Source of the DNA: Prorocentrum cordatum
Lineage: Eukaryota > Sar > Dinophyceae > Prorocentrales > Prorocentraceae
Assembly: GCA_963575745.1 (NCBI GenBank)
Contig: CAUYUJ010000336.1
Coordinates: 376,001-419,579, forward strand
Direction: 5' to 3'
Length of the DNA stretch: 43,579 nucleotides
Below, piece after piece: positions 1 through 10,672 of this stretch (positions within the stretch are counted from its first letter, which is position 1; the number at the start of each line of letters is the position of its first letter). The position numbers and the translations under genes were made by a program. The notes below the pieces were generated by a model. The model was given only the letters and a program-made list of their open reading frames with translations. It ran no database searches and was not told where the DNA came from.

Positions 1-636
1 TTTTTTTCTTTTTTTGGGTTTTTTTCTCTCGGCGTCTGGGCGCCCAGTCTGATCAGGTGCTGCAGGCGCTGGCGGAATGTGTTCACGCCGTTTGAGCGCT
101 GGCTGGCATGGCCAGGAGATCGAATCTAAAGCGATATTGCACGAGCCCCGAAACCCGACGGGGGCACGAGGTTGATTGATGTTAGAAACAGTTTGCTCAG
201 TTTTTTTGTTCGGGGGGGCGACGGCCGGTCTCGAACGAGCGGCGCGAGCATTGCCATTGCGAGGACATGTGGGGGATTCGAGCTGGACATGCTCAGACAG
301 ACTCGGCCTTCCATCGGGGCCCCCGGCAGGAGGTGGCCCGACTGCGCGGAGAGCGCCGCGCTAGACGCGGCGGAATGGTCCGAAACTGCAGACCCCCATG
401 CTCTCGCGCGCGACGGGCGTGCTCTGGGATTTCCCACGCGTCTCCTGGAATGCCCCGGCGCGCCAACTCCCCGGGCGCGTCTGAGCTCTTTTGCGGGCGC
501 CCAGTGGCGCCGCTGCTCGACGAGGGGCTTTTTGGCCGCGCTCGCGCGGCCCACCTGCTGCGCCTGCTCGCGCTCAGCGCTTTGTCGAGCGCTGACCCGG
601 CGTCGCCGACGGATGCGCCTCGGACCCTCATGGGCG
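1..636. other. GC-rich sequence with no recognisable gene
   Basis: The first 30 bases are T-rich, and the rest is very GC-rich with many CpG. Several frames stay open on both strands, as expected at this composition. None shows a domain I recognise. No promoter or RNA gene was seen. Confidence 0.5.
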
Positions 637-780
637 AACTGGCTTAAGAGCATCGCCTGGATTTCGCGGGGCTTCAAATGCCCGCCCATCGCCGTCAAGG
701 GCTTCGTCCAGGACAACGAGGGGCTCGGCGTGACCCACGAGGTCTCCGAGTCGGGCGGGGCCCCTGGAAAACGCGACTGA
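637..780 (+). CDS. Possible coding fragment, unknown protein
   Basis: One plus-strand frame reads about 47 residues that look like protein rather than GC noise. It has mixed hydrophobic and charged residues, including the stretches SIAWISRGFK and VKGFVQDNEG, and ends at a TGA at 778-780. The frame stays open upstream to about position 172, but that part is Arg/Ala-rich and unconvincing, so no start codon is proposed. I do not recognise a family. It could be a terminal exon, a decayed transposon fragment or chance. Confidence 0.2.
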   Translation, partial: NWLKSIAWISRGFKCPPIAVKGFVQDNEGLGVTHEVSESGGAPGKRD

Positions 781-1128
781 GGGGGCGCTCTCCAGGGGCG
801 CGCGGGTTTGCCCGGGAACCCTGCAAGGCCCGCCTGAGAAATGTAGGCAACGAGCTCCTGGGACCCCGCGCGATCCGAACAATGGCGAGAAGAAGAGCCC
901 CGCGTAATTTCCAGCACGGCGGCGCGGCCGTTGGACGGCGAGCGTCGCCCCCGTCGAGCATCTGCGCGCCCCCGTCGGTCGGCCGCGGGGCCGCCGCCGC
1001 CGTCGCGACCAGCGCTGTCTCGAGGGGGCAGCGTCTGATCGCGGCGACGGGCAGGGCCCCGGGCAGGTCTTCCACGAATGTCTTCAGCCAATCCAATGAT
1101 ATGTATGACCCCACTCATTATGCTTCTC
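781..1128. other. GC-rich gap, nothing identified
   Basis: No repeat family, RNA gene or coding frame with convincing residue composition was found here. Confidence 0.4.
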
Positions 1129-1370
1129 TACTGGCGGCCCTTCGAAAGCGCCGAACGGATCTGGGACTCCAAGATTCAGCCTTCCAGGCCGCGCCGCGCC
1201 CGGGGGCGCATGCAGGCCGAGTTCGGGGGCGAGCCCACTTGGGCGAAGGCAAGGGACCTCTGGGAACTGTATGGCCCCCTCTTCGGGGGTCGCTTGGAAG
1301 CTCGGCCCTGGCCGCGCTGTCATGGGCGGTTTATCCAGCGCGCGCGACCTCCCTCGCGCCTGCCCCGGGG
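1129..1370 (+). CDS. Possible coding fragment, unknown protein
   Basis: A plus-strand frame reads protein-like sequence with aromatic-rich blocks (YWRPFESAERIWDSKIQ, then AKARDLWELYGPLFGG). After about 1370 it becomes Arg/Ala-rich. The aromatic content is unusual for random GC-rich DNA. No catalytic motif or known domain was recognised, and no splice borders were assigned with confidence. It may be a relic of the same decayed coding material seen at 13-17 kb. Confidence 0.2.
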
Positions 1371-2515
1371 GCGTCAAAAAGTCGCTGGTCGGTGGCGCTC
1401 GGCCGCGGCAGCGCGACAGATGTTTAGGCCGCTTCTCCACGGTCACGCCTGCCTCGGCCCGGCCCGTCCGCGCGCAGCCCAAGTCGGCCGCGCGCGTCGA
1501 GATCGCGCCGTTCTGGCGCGCCCCGCGGGCAGATGGCATTTATGCCCCTGCGCGCTCTGCTCAGAAGGCCAGAGGCCCTTCGCGCCCTTGCCGGGCGCGC
1601 GGCAAGGAGAGCGATCATGGCTGAGGCCGCATTCTGCACGGCTGCCCGCCGCTGCTAGAAGGGCGGCTCGACGACGAGAGCAAACCCCCACCCTGGGAAC
1701 TAAACTGAAGTTCGGGAACGGCTAGTCCGCGCCGGGGAGGGCTTCGGTCGACGATCCCGGGAACAAGCTTACCTCGTCCACGGGGCCCCCGAGCCCCCTG
1801 CAGGCGTTAGCGATAGACAGGCCAGGTCTGACGTCTGCAAGCGGGAGCGCGCGGATGGGGGAGGGAGGGGGGGGGGGGCAACAGTTGCGCGGACGGCGCA
1901 GGTTCCACGTCAGTTACTGCCTTAAGCCGGGAGACCTGGGCAGAGCGTCTGCAACGTGGGCTCTGGGCGATCTGCGGCCCAGTGTCGTATCTGGTTCAGA
2001 TTGTAGGCCGCGCTGAAAGATATGCCATCGAGATGGGCATGGGTGTCCATCGGGATCGCGGCGCGTCCGCCTCGGACTTGCCCCCCCGGCCCAGGAGCGG
2101 TCTACGCGGAAAGAGCCTCTCCAACATTGCCGCGCGAAGCGCGCGCGAGCATGGCGAGGCATCTTCTCCGCGGCTCGCCATCATTCGGTGGCCGCCCTAT
2201 TGTTCAGCGCGCGCCTTGGGTGCGATCTAGCTTCGAGAGCTAATCAGCCAGGTCCAATAGTATCCCGAAGCTTTGGCATGCTGATTTAGGTATGGCCTGA
2301 ACTTTGATTTCTGATTCGGCATCCGAGTTGCGTCAGTGTTCCAGGTCAGAGCTAAATCCGAGTTTCATCTAAACCAGGGATGAACCAGAGTTTCAGGCCA
2401 GAGACAAAACAGAGTCGAATCATAGTACCATCGGAGTTGTGGCAGTTCGGGGCGGAGGGCGCGGGGCACGCTGCGCAAGTGCGATTGTTCCAACGAGCGA
2501 AGGGGGCGCGAAAAG
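1371..2515. other. GC-rich to mixed sequence without a gene
   Basis: A run of about 12 G lies near 1864-1877. From about 2240 the GC content falls, and short words such as CAGAG and GAGTTTCA recur irregularly up to 2420. No supported gene. Confidence 0.4.
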
Positions 2516-2655
2516 AATGGTATTCCCTTTGGAATCCATGGGATTCCTTTTTTTGGGATTCTATTAGCAACCCGTAGGACATCCATGGGATTCCGTCGAA
2601 CATCCATAAGATTCCTCCGGGAATCCATAGGGTTCCAAAGGGAACCCACAGGGGC
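2516..2655. repeat. Degenerate short repeat around ATCCATGGGATTCC
   Basis: The words GGAATCC, ATCCATGGGATTCC, ATCCATAAGATTCC and ATCCATAGGGTTCC recur every 20-25 bases. Several are locally palindromic (CCATGG; GGAATCC against GGATTCC), so the block is both direct and inverted. It breaks every reading frame except by chance. Confidence 0.5.
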
Positions 2656-3309
2656 CCTTAGGAAATCGATCGGTTACCTCAGGACAATAATTTTCACGCC
2701 ATGAAAGAATCACGACGGGATGCGCTTCGCTCTTTTCGGCTACGGGGGCCACCCTGCCAGGTTGCGGGGCCGTCAGGAAATGATTCGGGATGGCGAGCCA
2801 GCCCCGGGGAATGGGTCGAGACCTCTGGGAGCCGACGCCATGAAAACATCATGAAGTCGGGGTCCGGGAGTCGCTGGAGCGCTGGATCCGCGCGCGCGCG
2901 GCACAAGGCGCGCTCGCGCAGCGATGCGCTTTCCCCTTTCCACGGGGGCGGCGTGGGGGCGGGGGCGAGGAGCGATTTTGCTCTCGGACGCGGCCGAGGC
3001 ACGGCGGGGGCCGGGGCGCGAGCATCGCACGGCGCGCGCAGGAGCACCCCACCCCCCAACAATCCCGTTGAGGGGGGGGATGCGCGCGCATTCCAACAAG
3101 AAACACTCTCTCTCTCTCTCTCTCTTTCTCCCTCTCTTCGCCGCTGTCTCTCCCAGCCTAGCCGCAACCCTCCTCTGCGCTTCCTCCGTGCCGTGGGCCC
3201 CGGGGCAGGGATTGCGCCCCGTGCCCCCCCCCCCCCCGGAAAATGCACCACCGCGCTTCTCTTTCCCATCCTGTCTCTCCCCTCGTCGCTCCCCCCCCGC
3301 GCCGGGCGC
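2656..3309. other. GC-rich spacer with a CT microsatellite
   Basis: No gene was identified. A (CT)n run covers about 3105-3125, followed by a pyrimidine-rich tract and a run of C near 3226-3236. Confidence 0.5.
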
Positions 3310-3500
3310 AATTTCTCGATTCTCGGCCCGGCCCTCGGCCCCTCCGCCCTCGTTTTCGCCTTCGCCCCCGCCCTCGTTCCCATCTTCGCGCTCGCCCCCG
3401 CCCTCGTCCCCGCCATTTTTCTTGCCATTGTTTTTGCCCTCGTTCACGCCCTCGCCTCTGCCCTCGCTTCCGCCTCCGCCCTCGCCCCCCCCCCCCCGCC
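3310..3500. repeat. Dodecamer array, block 1
   Basis: Imperfect tandem copies of a 12-base unit close to CTCGTTCCCGCC, with variants such as TTCGCCCCCGCC. Because 12 is a multiple of 3, the plus strand reads Ser/Pro/Arg/Leu-rich repeats and the minus strand reads NEGG or TRAG repeats over long stretches. These open frames are products of the repeat. The family returns at 4111-4515 and 4831-5370. Confidence 0.8.
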
Positions 3501-3540
3501 CAGGGCGCGATTGTTTGCCCCGGGGCGCCGGACCCTGGGC

Positions 3541-3790
3541 GCGAGAGGAGGGGGTGGAAGAGGGGGGGGAGGACGAGGAGGAAAAAAAAGAGGAGGATGA
3601 GAGGGGCAGGAAGAGGAGGGAGGAGGAGCAGGAGGAGGAGGAGGAGGACGAGGAACGAGGAACGAGGAACGAGGAACGAGGAACGAGGAACGAGGAACGA
3701 GGAACGAGGAACGAGGAGGAGGAGGAGGAGGTGGTGGAGGAGGGGGAGGAGGAACAACGGCGCCGAGGAGGACCAGGAGGAGGGCCCCTC
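3541..3790. repeat. Polypurine tract with a GAGGAAC heptamer array
   Basis: A purine-rich block (GGA/GAA) encloses nine uninterrupted copies of the heptamer GAGGAAC at 3650-3712. Seven is coprime to three, so all three forward frames read the same seven-residue cycle. The complement of the heptamer array contains CTCGTTCC, the first eight bases of the flanking dodecamer unit. Confidence 0.85.
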
Positions 3791-4110
3791 CGCAGGAACG
3801 GGGGGAGAGGGAGAGGCGCCCCCACTCTCGTTCCTCTTCCCCCATCCCCCCCCTCCTCTTCAGTTCGTCTCCTTCCTCCTTCCCTTGCCCCCCCTCTCCC
3901 TTATGCACCAACCCCCCTCCTTCTCCTCTCCCCCCTCAACCCCCCCAATCCTTTTTCCTCCTTCATCGGTCTCCGTCGCCCTCCACGTGCTGCCGCCCGT
4001 CGGCCTTCGGCCCCGATCCCCACTTTCGCCCTCCCATCCCCCCCCCCCCCTCGTCCTCGCCCCCCCCCCTCCTCCGCGTCGAGCGTCAGTCTTCGTTATT
4101 CGGCCTCGGC
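3791..4110. other. C-rich pyrimidine tract, no gene
   Basis: The plus strand is dominated by C and T with several homopolymer C runs of 7-10. Long Pro/Ser/Leu open frames here reflect composition. Confidence 0.5.
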
Positions 4111-4515
4111 GCCCCACCCTCGTTTTCGCCCTCCCCCCCCCCCTCGCCCCAGACCCCGCGCGCGGCCTCGTTTCCGCCCTCGCCCCCGCGCCCGCCTTCG
4201 CCCCCGCCCGAGGCGATTTTCACTGCAGCCCTCTTTCTCGCCCTCGCCTTCGCCTTCGTCGTCGCCTGCGCCCCCGCCCTCGCTCTTGCCCGGAAGCGCT
4301 TACGAAGCCGCACGCCCTCGCTCCCGCCGTCGCCGTCGCTCCCCGCCCTCGTTCCCGCCGTCGCTCCCGCCCTCGTGTTTGCTCTCGTTCCCGCCGTCGC
4401 TCCCGCCCTCGTTACCGCCGTCGTTCCCGCCCTCGTTTTCGCCCTCGTTCTCGTCCTCTTTCCTGCCTTCGTTCCCGCCCTCGTTCTCGCCTTCGCGCCC
4501 CATTCGTGCTCGCCT
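4111..4515. repeat. Dodecamer array, block 2
   Basis: The CTCGTTCCCGCC family again, cleanest at 4320-4500 with alternating CCGTCGCTCCCG and CCCTCGTTCCCG units. Confidence 0.8.
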
Positions 4516-4710
4516 TCGTTCCGGGGCCGCCCGGAGGCCGCCCGGGGGGCCCAAGGGCCGCCCGGGGAAATCATAATTGAAGCAAAGGTTCGGCAAGACC
4601 TCGAACAGACCTCAAACAGACCATCATAAGCAGACCTCAAACGGACCTTTCAAACAGACCTCAAACAGACTTCCCGGAGGCACCCCCCCGAGGTGCAGAG
4701 GTTGCCCGGA
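4516..4710. repeat. CAGACCTCAAA short repeat and flanks
   Basis: Between 4599 and 4673 the 11-base word CAGACCTCAAA or a close variant occurs about five times with irregular spacing. The flanks are GC-rich, with a repeated CCGCCCGG word at 4535-4565. Confidence 0.6.
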
Positions 4711-4830
4711 GGCGCCCGGGGGATTCCCAGAAACGCCCGGAGGTTCCAGAGGCGCCCGGGGGATTCCCAGAAACGCCCGGAGGTTCCACAGGCGCCCGAA
4801 GGAATCCCGGAGGCGCCCAGAGGCGGCCCC
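4711..4830. repeat. 40-bp tandem duplication
   Basis: Bases 4711-4750 and 4751-4790 are near-identical 40-base units that begin GGCGCCCGGGGGATTCCCAG. Shorter decayed pieces precede and follow them. Confidence 0.8.
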
Positions 4831-5370
4831 CCGCCCTCATCCCCGCCCTTGCTCCCGCCTGCGTTCCCGCCCTCGATCCCGCCTTCGTTCCCGCCCTCGT
4901 TCCCGCCTTCGTTCCCGCCCTCGTTCCCGCGTGCGTTCCCGCCCTCGTTCCCGCCCTCGTTCTCGTCTTCCTTCCCGCCCTCGTTCCCGCCCCAGTTCCC
5001 GCCCTCGTTCCTGCCCTCGTTCCCGCCTTCGTCCTCGCCCTCGTTCTCGCCCTCGCCCCTGCCTTCACCCCCGCCTTCGTTGCCGCCCTCGTTCCCGCCC
5101 TCGTTCCCGCCGTCGTTCTCGCCTTGGCGTTCGCCCTCGTTCTCGCGCCCCCGCCTTCGTTTCGGCCCCAGTTCCTGCCCTCGCTTCCGCCTTCGTTCTC
5201 GCGATCGTTCTTGCCCTCGCCTCTTGTGCCCGCCTTTGTTCTCGCCTTCGTTCTGGCCCTCTGTTTGGCCCTCGTTCCCGCCCTCGTTCCTCTCCTTCTC
5301 GCTCCCGCTCAGGGCCCTCTCGCTCGGTCCTCCGAACTCGCCCCCGCCCTCGTGCCCGCCCTCGCCCCCG
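4831..5370. repeat. Dodecamer array, block 3
   Basis: The longest stretch of CTCGTTCCCGCC units, most regular at 4850-5110 and increasingly diverged after 5120. Some units carry TTCGTT instead of CTCGTT. Confidence 0.85.
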
Positions 5371-7130
5371 CCGCCCTTCCCCTCTCATCCGTCCGCCGTC
5401 CGCCTCATTCTCCCCCCCCCCCCGCTTCGTTCGAACCGTAGACGCGCGCGCGCGCACCTCGCGCTCAAACGCCCAGACTGCCGAAGAATGCATCCAAAAC
5501 GGCCGCGGCCCCCCCCCGCAATGGCCCAAAGCTGCCTCCATGCCCTCAGCGGCCCCAGGACCGCATCAAAACTTCTCAGCCAGACCCCCTCAAACAAATA
5601 GAATTGCCAAATAATTCCGACGAGCAGCGCCGCGCGCGCTCCATATGTTCTCCTGCGTTTTCGCGCCCTCGCCCGCTCCATCGCCGCAGGGCGGCCAGCG
5701 AGGGCTTCTGAACAATTCAGGATTGCTTCAAGATTCCCCCGAAACAGCACCGAGGCACTTGACCGCCCGACGGGCCCCCCTCACATGGCCCAAGAAAGCC
5801 GCCCGAGGGCCCTGGAGAGCGCCGGGGCGTTTCCGAGACTGCGGCCCAGATGCGCCCACTCAGGCGGCCCTCGAACGCGCAGGGTGGCCCGACAGCCCCG
5901 CGGCGCCAGACGGCCCAAGACAACCCCGGCGCGGCCCAGAAGAACACCAAAGGTTCCCGTAAAAGCCCGCCGAAGCCGTTCCACAGCCAGCGGCGCCCGC
6001 GATGGCGCGGAAGCGGCCCCCAAGCCGCGGCCCTCTGCTCCGGTGAAATCGCGCCCGGCCCATTCGCACCCCGCCGGAGCTCTGGATATCTAAATCTACC
6101 AGGGCCCCGCGCCTCTTCCAACGCCGATGACCCCCCCCCGCCCCGACCTCCCCAGGCCGGCGCGGGGCCACGCGACGCGCTTTCTTGTTTCGGGCGGTTC
6201 CCCGGCCGCGACCCCCCCGCCGACGACGCAACAATGGGGGGGGTCAAAACGTGCCTGAGCAAGCGGAGGTGCCAAAGCAATGTCGGGCACAACCAGCCCG
6301 CGTACAACGCGAGCCGATTTTGACACATTTTCGCCCCCCGGCCCTAACAGCTTGGAAATTCGCTCCCGAATGCACCCGAAGGAGCTCCCGCTGCGGCCCA
6401 AAACTCCGACACCTTCCGCGCCCCTCCAAAGCCTTCCACTACCTCCGGAAACCCTTTTCCGGTGCCGTCCAGCAACTTCCGGGAAGTTCCCAAGCCAAAC
6501 CCCCCATGGGCCCCCGTGCACCTTCGAAACCCTGCCAGGCTGTCGACATTCTTCTGGAACTCTGAGCAATCCTTCCCAGCCATTCGCATTCCCCCTAACC
6601 TCCGGAACACCTTCCCGGGCCCTCGAAAACCACCCGAGTCCCTCTCGGGCCCCCCCTATTCCCCGAGGCCATTCAGAAACCTCCCAGGGCACTTCCCGCG
6701 CCCCCGAACCTTCCGAAAAGAGCGGCGTTACTCTTCTGCGCTGCCTGCCCCCGACCTGTCCCGGGCGAGCGGTGGGGATTAGGGCGGTTGCCACGCTGCG
6801 CGCCCTTGCGAGGCGCGGCGGCCGGCAGCCCGCCTCGGGCGAACCCTTTTTCATCCCAGCTGCCGTGGTGCAGTTCTGGGCAGGGCCCCGCAGGCGGGGG
6901 GCGCTGCCACGCGCCCCCCGCTTAGGCCTCAGCCAGAGCGTTGCCGCAGAGCGGCGTGCGCAGGCGGGCCTGGCTCGCAGTATTTGGCAGCTGGCGGCTG
7001 GGCCCCCAGCCATGACCTGCCGCTTGGCTCACGCATTCCTTTTGTTGCTCTTGAAAGCGCACTGGCACTGGCGCGGGGCCAGACTCACTTCTTGGCTCGG
7101 CCAGAGAAGACCCGTACTGGTTCTCTGATG
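5371..7130. other. GC-rich region, no supported gene
   Basis: Open frames occur on both strands but are rich in Arg, Ala, Pro and Gly. At 5750-6010 and 6350-6720, words such as CTTCCGG, CCCGAGG and GGCCC recur at roughly 10-12 base spacing. This suggests very decayed arrays related to the TCTTGG/CCAAGA family described downstream. Confidence 0.4.
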
Positions 7131-7790
7131 GGCTTTGTTTAGCCCAGCATTCTCGGGTGGCGGTTTTCTCGAGGCCCGCCCCCTCTTGGTGCCAGTTTTC
7201 GCTGCCGCCGCTGCGGCTCTCAGGTTTTGTTGCTTTCGCGGTGCGTTCGTTTTCCCACGCACTCTTGGTTGTCCTGCGCTGCCGGGTCCTCCTGTTCCTC
7301 CCACCCCTTCCATTCCAGTTCTGGCTGGTGCTGTTGATCTCGCCCCGGCGCGGGTCAGTTGTCTGAATCCGAGTTGTTTTCATCGTTGTTGCCCCCCCTT
7401 TCCCCTCCTACAACCTTCCCCTCGCCCCCCTGTCCCGCCCGATCAGTCCGCTTTAGTTCCTGCCGTTGCTGTTCGCCCAAAGAAAAAACAAAGATTGCGC
7501 ACAACACTAAGTGGTCTTTCTGTGCGACCTGCAGGTCTGCTATGACACGCGTCCGCGGAGAGAGAAATCAGTGCCATGGGCATGGGCGGGAGGGAAGGAT
7601 CGGATATTGGATGAGACGCGAACGCCCCCAGCTTGCCCTTTTCCCCCGCTCCATCTACAATTCAACAGTGTGAATGTTACTCTCCTCTCTCCCCTGGCCG
7701 CGCCCGGGAAATATTCGGTTCCCTTCCGCGCATTTGTTTTTTTGTTTACGCAAGATTCCCGGGAAACAGGTTTTCGCTTGGGTGTTTATT
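7131..7790. other. Mixed-composition spacer, no gene identified
   Basis: Moderate GC with T-rich stretches. No repeat, RNA gene or convincing coding frame was recognised. Confidence 0.35.
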
Positions 7791-8430
7791 CAAAATGCTG
7801 TTCTCGCTGAAGCGTTGGCTTCACTTTCGGGCTACCGCTCGTTCCGAATCGCCCTCCCACTGCAGCGTTGGCCTCATTTCCGCTCGTTCCGAATCGCGTG
7901 CCCGCCGTTGCGCTGGCCTCATTATTTCCAGCGCCATGCCACGACATGGTTTCCGGTCCTTCCAAATAACCTCAAAGTCTAAACAGTGCCCCCCCCCCCC
8001 CCGAAAAAACCATCGGAAGTGATTACACCTTCGGTGCCGATTCGTTGATTTCTTTGGCCGCAGAAGCCAGCCACTTTGGGGCGTCGTCACGCCATGCTTG
8101 TCAGGCTGCGCGTCTTCATTTCCGCGCTTCCGCGCTGGAGCTGTTGTTCAAAATGCTGCTCTCGCTGAAGCGCTGGCATCATGATCGGGCTACCGCTCGT
8201 TCCGAATCGCGCTCCCGCTGCAGCGCTGGCCTCATTTCCGCGCTTCCGTTCATTCCAGAGCGCGTTCCCGCTGCAGCCGTGGCGTCATTATTTCTATTGC
8301 CATGCCACGGCATGTTTTTCGTTCCGTCCACATAGGTTCCAAAATCTAGAAAGTGCCCCCCTCCCGAAACACACATCGCAAGTGATTACACCCTCGGTGT
8401 CGATTCGTTGATTTGCTGGGCCAGAAGCCA
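7791..8430. repeat. Two direct copies of a ~280-bp unit
   Basis: Bases 7791-8069 and 8149-8430 are diverged direct copies. Both begin CAAAATGCTG followed by CTCGCTGAAGCG. Both then pass through a CCGCTCGTTCCGAATCGC block, a CATGCCACG block and a poly-C run, and end with AAGTGATTACACC and GATTCGTTGATTT. The start-to-start period is 358 bases. Confidence 0.8.
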
Positions 8431-8505
8431 CACCATGCTATGTCATGCTACGCTCTGACCTTCAACGCCATGCTACGCCATGTAATGCCATGCCATGCTG
8501 CGGCA
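8431..8505. repeat. Short ATGCCATGC-type repeat
   Basis: CCATGCTA, CATGCTACG and GCCATGCCATG words recur about eight times without a fixed period. Confidence 0.5.
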
Positions 8506-8627
8506 TCCGATAGTGCGAATAGAGAGGCGACATACGCCATGGTAAGGGATGGGAGGGAGGGGTAGGACATCATATATGACGCGAGCGCACCTATGTAGTT
8601 TGCCCTCCCCCCCTCCCCCCCTCCCTC
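8506..8627. other. Spacer ending in a pyrimidine tract
   Basis: The last 40 bases are almost pure C and T and lead directly into the coding-like stretch that follows. Confidence 0.4.
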
Positions 8628-8711
8628 GACGCCGGCGGCTCCGCCTGGAGGCGCGGCCTGCCCGCCGACGAGCTCGCGGCGATCGTCCGGGAGGACCTGG
8701 TGAAGAGGCGC
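8628..8711 (+). CDS. Possible short exon, unknown protein
   Basis: Directly after a polypyrimidine tract, a plus-strand frame reads DAGGSAWRRGLPADELAAIV followed by REDLVKRR. This is a balanced, amphipathic, protein-like sequence. The surrounding frames are low-complexity Pro/Arg/Ser. No AG acceptor sits exactly at the tract edge. A GTGAAG at 8700 could be a donor, which would end the exon after the Leu codon. The family is not recognised. Confidence 0.2.
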
Positions 8712-9794
8712 GGGCGGCGGGGTCGGCGTCGTCCGCGCCGCTGTCGCGGCCGCGGTCCACCACCTCGCCCCCCCCCTCGTGGCCTCGTGTTCCGTCTCCT
8801 CCGCCTCCCCCGCCCCCCCTCCCTCCCCCCCCCGTTTTCCTCTCTCCTTGGCGCGGGCTGGGGATCCGAGGTGGCCCGGCAGTGGTTCCGCCGAGCAGGT
8901 CGGCGTGGCGGGTCCCAGCTGAGGGTGTTCGGCGGGCCGAGGTTCGAGGTTCTGAATTCGAGAAGCTTTTTATTTGTTCGCCCTCCTCCAGAACCCCAGG
9001 ATCGTCAAAAAACCCATCCGGGACACCAGCTGGACCCTCGGAGGTGTTTGGGGACAGATCTTGAGCGGATTTGCCCCGGCCCATCCAGTTCAGACCCCGC
9101 AGCCGCCTCCAATTGCCTCGTTCTTTTTCCATCTCTCCCCCGTCTTCTGAGGGCATCGTGAGGCGGCCTGGAAAAAGCATGGTGTCGCCAGCGATACCTG
9201 GGTGCTGATTGGCTTGGTCCTTCCTCCTCCCCTCCCCGCCTTCCCCCTCCCCATCCCCCTTCCGGTTGCCCCTGCCCCTCACCTTTCTCCATGGTTCGCC
9301 TCATCCTCCGCCGTGCGCCCCCTCCTTGCTTCCCCCCTCCGCACCCTGTTTGGTTCCACGGTTGCGGGCTTTGTGCGCTGGGGTCACGCCAGCCTCTCAA
9401 CGCCCCAGCGAGCCCGAGGAGCAGGGATCCTTATTCGAGGCACGAGCCCCTGGTGTCCAGCACAAGCGTTGCGCAGCTGTCTGGCGCAGGTGAAGGTGGC
9501 CATCGCAAATGCTGGACACACTCTGGTCCAGCGCAACCCGGGGGCCCGGGGGCTCACAAAACATATCTTTTATCTTTCTGTTGCTCGTCCGTGGTGAGCC
9601 CGCAGACGCAGTGGTTCTGTACGCCCACGGGAAAGTGGGGACAGGCACGGGGTGTTTCGAGAGGATGGCACGCACGGAATGTGGATAATATGACATCCGG
9701 GATCGATCAAGACGGGATCTCCTGATTCATCTGGACCCCTCTTCCTCCTTGCGTTTCTTTTTCCCCTCGCCTCTCTCCGCAGTGATTTCTTGCA
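8712..9794. other. GC- and pyrimidine-rich spacer
   Basis: Contains C-rich tracts at 8760-8850 and 9220-9300 and no supported gene. A short coding-like frame lies at about 9460-9555. The last 60 bases form a strong polypyrimidine tract ending in two consecutive CAG triplets at 9780-9782 and 9792-9794, a convincing 3' splice site for the next feature. Confidence 0.45.
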
Positions 9795-9996
9795 GCACGT
9801 GCACCAAACTACTTGCATGCGCAGCCCCGCTGACGTTTTGCATCACATTGACAGAACGAGGACAACTCATGCATATGAATTGACGCGTTGGCTGGTTCTT
9901 CTTGGGCTGCACCCTTCGGCGGCACCAGCCACCGACGAATACAACGCGCAGATCCACCAGGGGAACGAATTCTTCAGGCGATACCACTGTGTCTGA
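9795..9996 (+). CDS. Candidate terminal exon, unknown protein
   Basis: The preceding sequence is a textbook 3' splice site: a long C/T tract and then TTTCTTGCAG ending at 9794. From there one frame is open to a TGA at 9994-9996 and reads about 66 residues. Protein-like blocks include ELTRWLVLLGLHPSAAP and TDEYNAQIHQGNEFFRRYHC. The composition differs clearly from the low-complexity surroundings. The upstream exon could not be identified. I do not recognise the family. If real, this is the C-terminal exon of a gene on the plus strand, and a pseudogene remains possible. Confidence 0.35.
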
Positions 9997-10203
9997 TTCA
10001 AGATGCGCTTGCGGGCTGTCCTTCTAGTCATCATCTACGAGAGATCAAGCACACGGCGGACGAGCCAGCGCAGCGTTTGAGGCGGCGCAGCCCGTTCGGC
10101 CGTTCGGTGAGTCTGCATCCCATTCACATATACCAAGTGACTACCGGCGCGGTGCAGCGCGTTGCAGAACCCCATTCTGGGGGAATGCGCAGTTGTTGGA
10201 CGA
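9997..10203. other. Spacer, nothing identified
   Basis: No repeat or coding signal was recognised between the candidate exon and the decayed coding block that follows. Confidence 0.35.
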
Positions 10204-10560
10204 CTAGGACGCCATCTCGAAGGAGCTCCATGGCCGGCGGCGACCTGCGCGAAGCAGCTGCCGAGGTTCGCGCTGGAGGCCTGGACCGACGGCGACTTCG
10301 CGGGCGCTCTTGCGCGGGAGAGTCGACGTCCAGCGCCGTGACGTGGAAGCTGGGCGTATCGAGGCCGCCCTCGTCGCGAAGTTCACGCAGGCCCTGGGGC
10401 TCAAAGTCTGCGGAGGCCGCGGCCGCCCTGCCCTGCGGGCCGCGCTTGGAGATGAGGGCCGGTTTGGGTCGCCGCGCTCCGCTGCGCAAGTTCGAGGAGC
10501 CCCGGCCCATGTCTCTGCCGCCGGGGGGGCGCCCTGTGCGAAGTTCTCAGGAGACGCGCA
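10204..10560 (+). pseudogene. Decayed coding block, unknown protein
   Basis: Protein-like sequence appears in two different plus-strand frames. Around 10248-10318 one frame gives LPRFALEAWTDGDFAGALAR. From about 10310 another gives RRDVEAGRIEAALVAKFTQA and LGLKVCGGRG. The switch between frames suggests a frameshift within formerly coding DNA. No family was recognised. A retroelement origin is possible given the neighbours but is not shown. Confidence 0.25.
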
Positions 10561-10672
10561 GCGAGGTGCACTACCAACGACAACGACAGCGTGGACGACA
10601 ACCGACGACGACGAGCGACGACCGACGACGACGACGACGAGGTACGATGACGACGACGGCGACGAAAACACG
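10561..10672. repeat. GAC trinucleotide repeat
   Basis: Interrupted (GAC/CGA)n with ACAACGAC variants. It is triplet-periodic, so frames stay open as Thr, Arg or Asp runs. Confidence 0.8.

Noticed and set aside
2924-5614. Long Pro/Ser/Arg-rich and NEGG or TRAG-rich frames (up to 550 codons)
   Set aside because: They follow the dodecamer and heptamer repeats and C/T tracts; no start context, domain or splice evidence.
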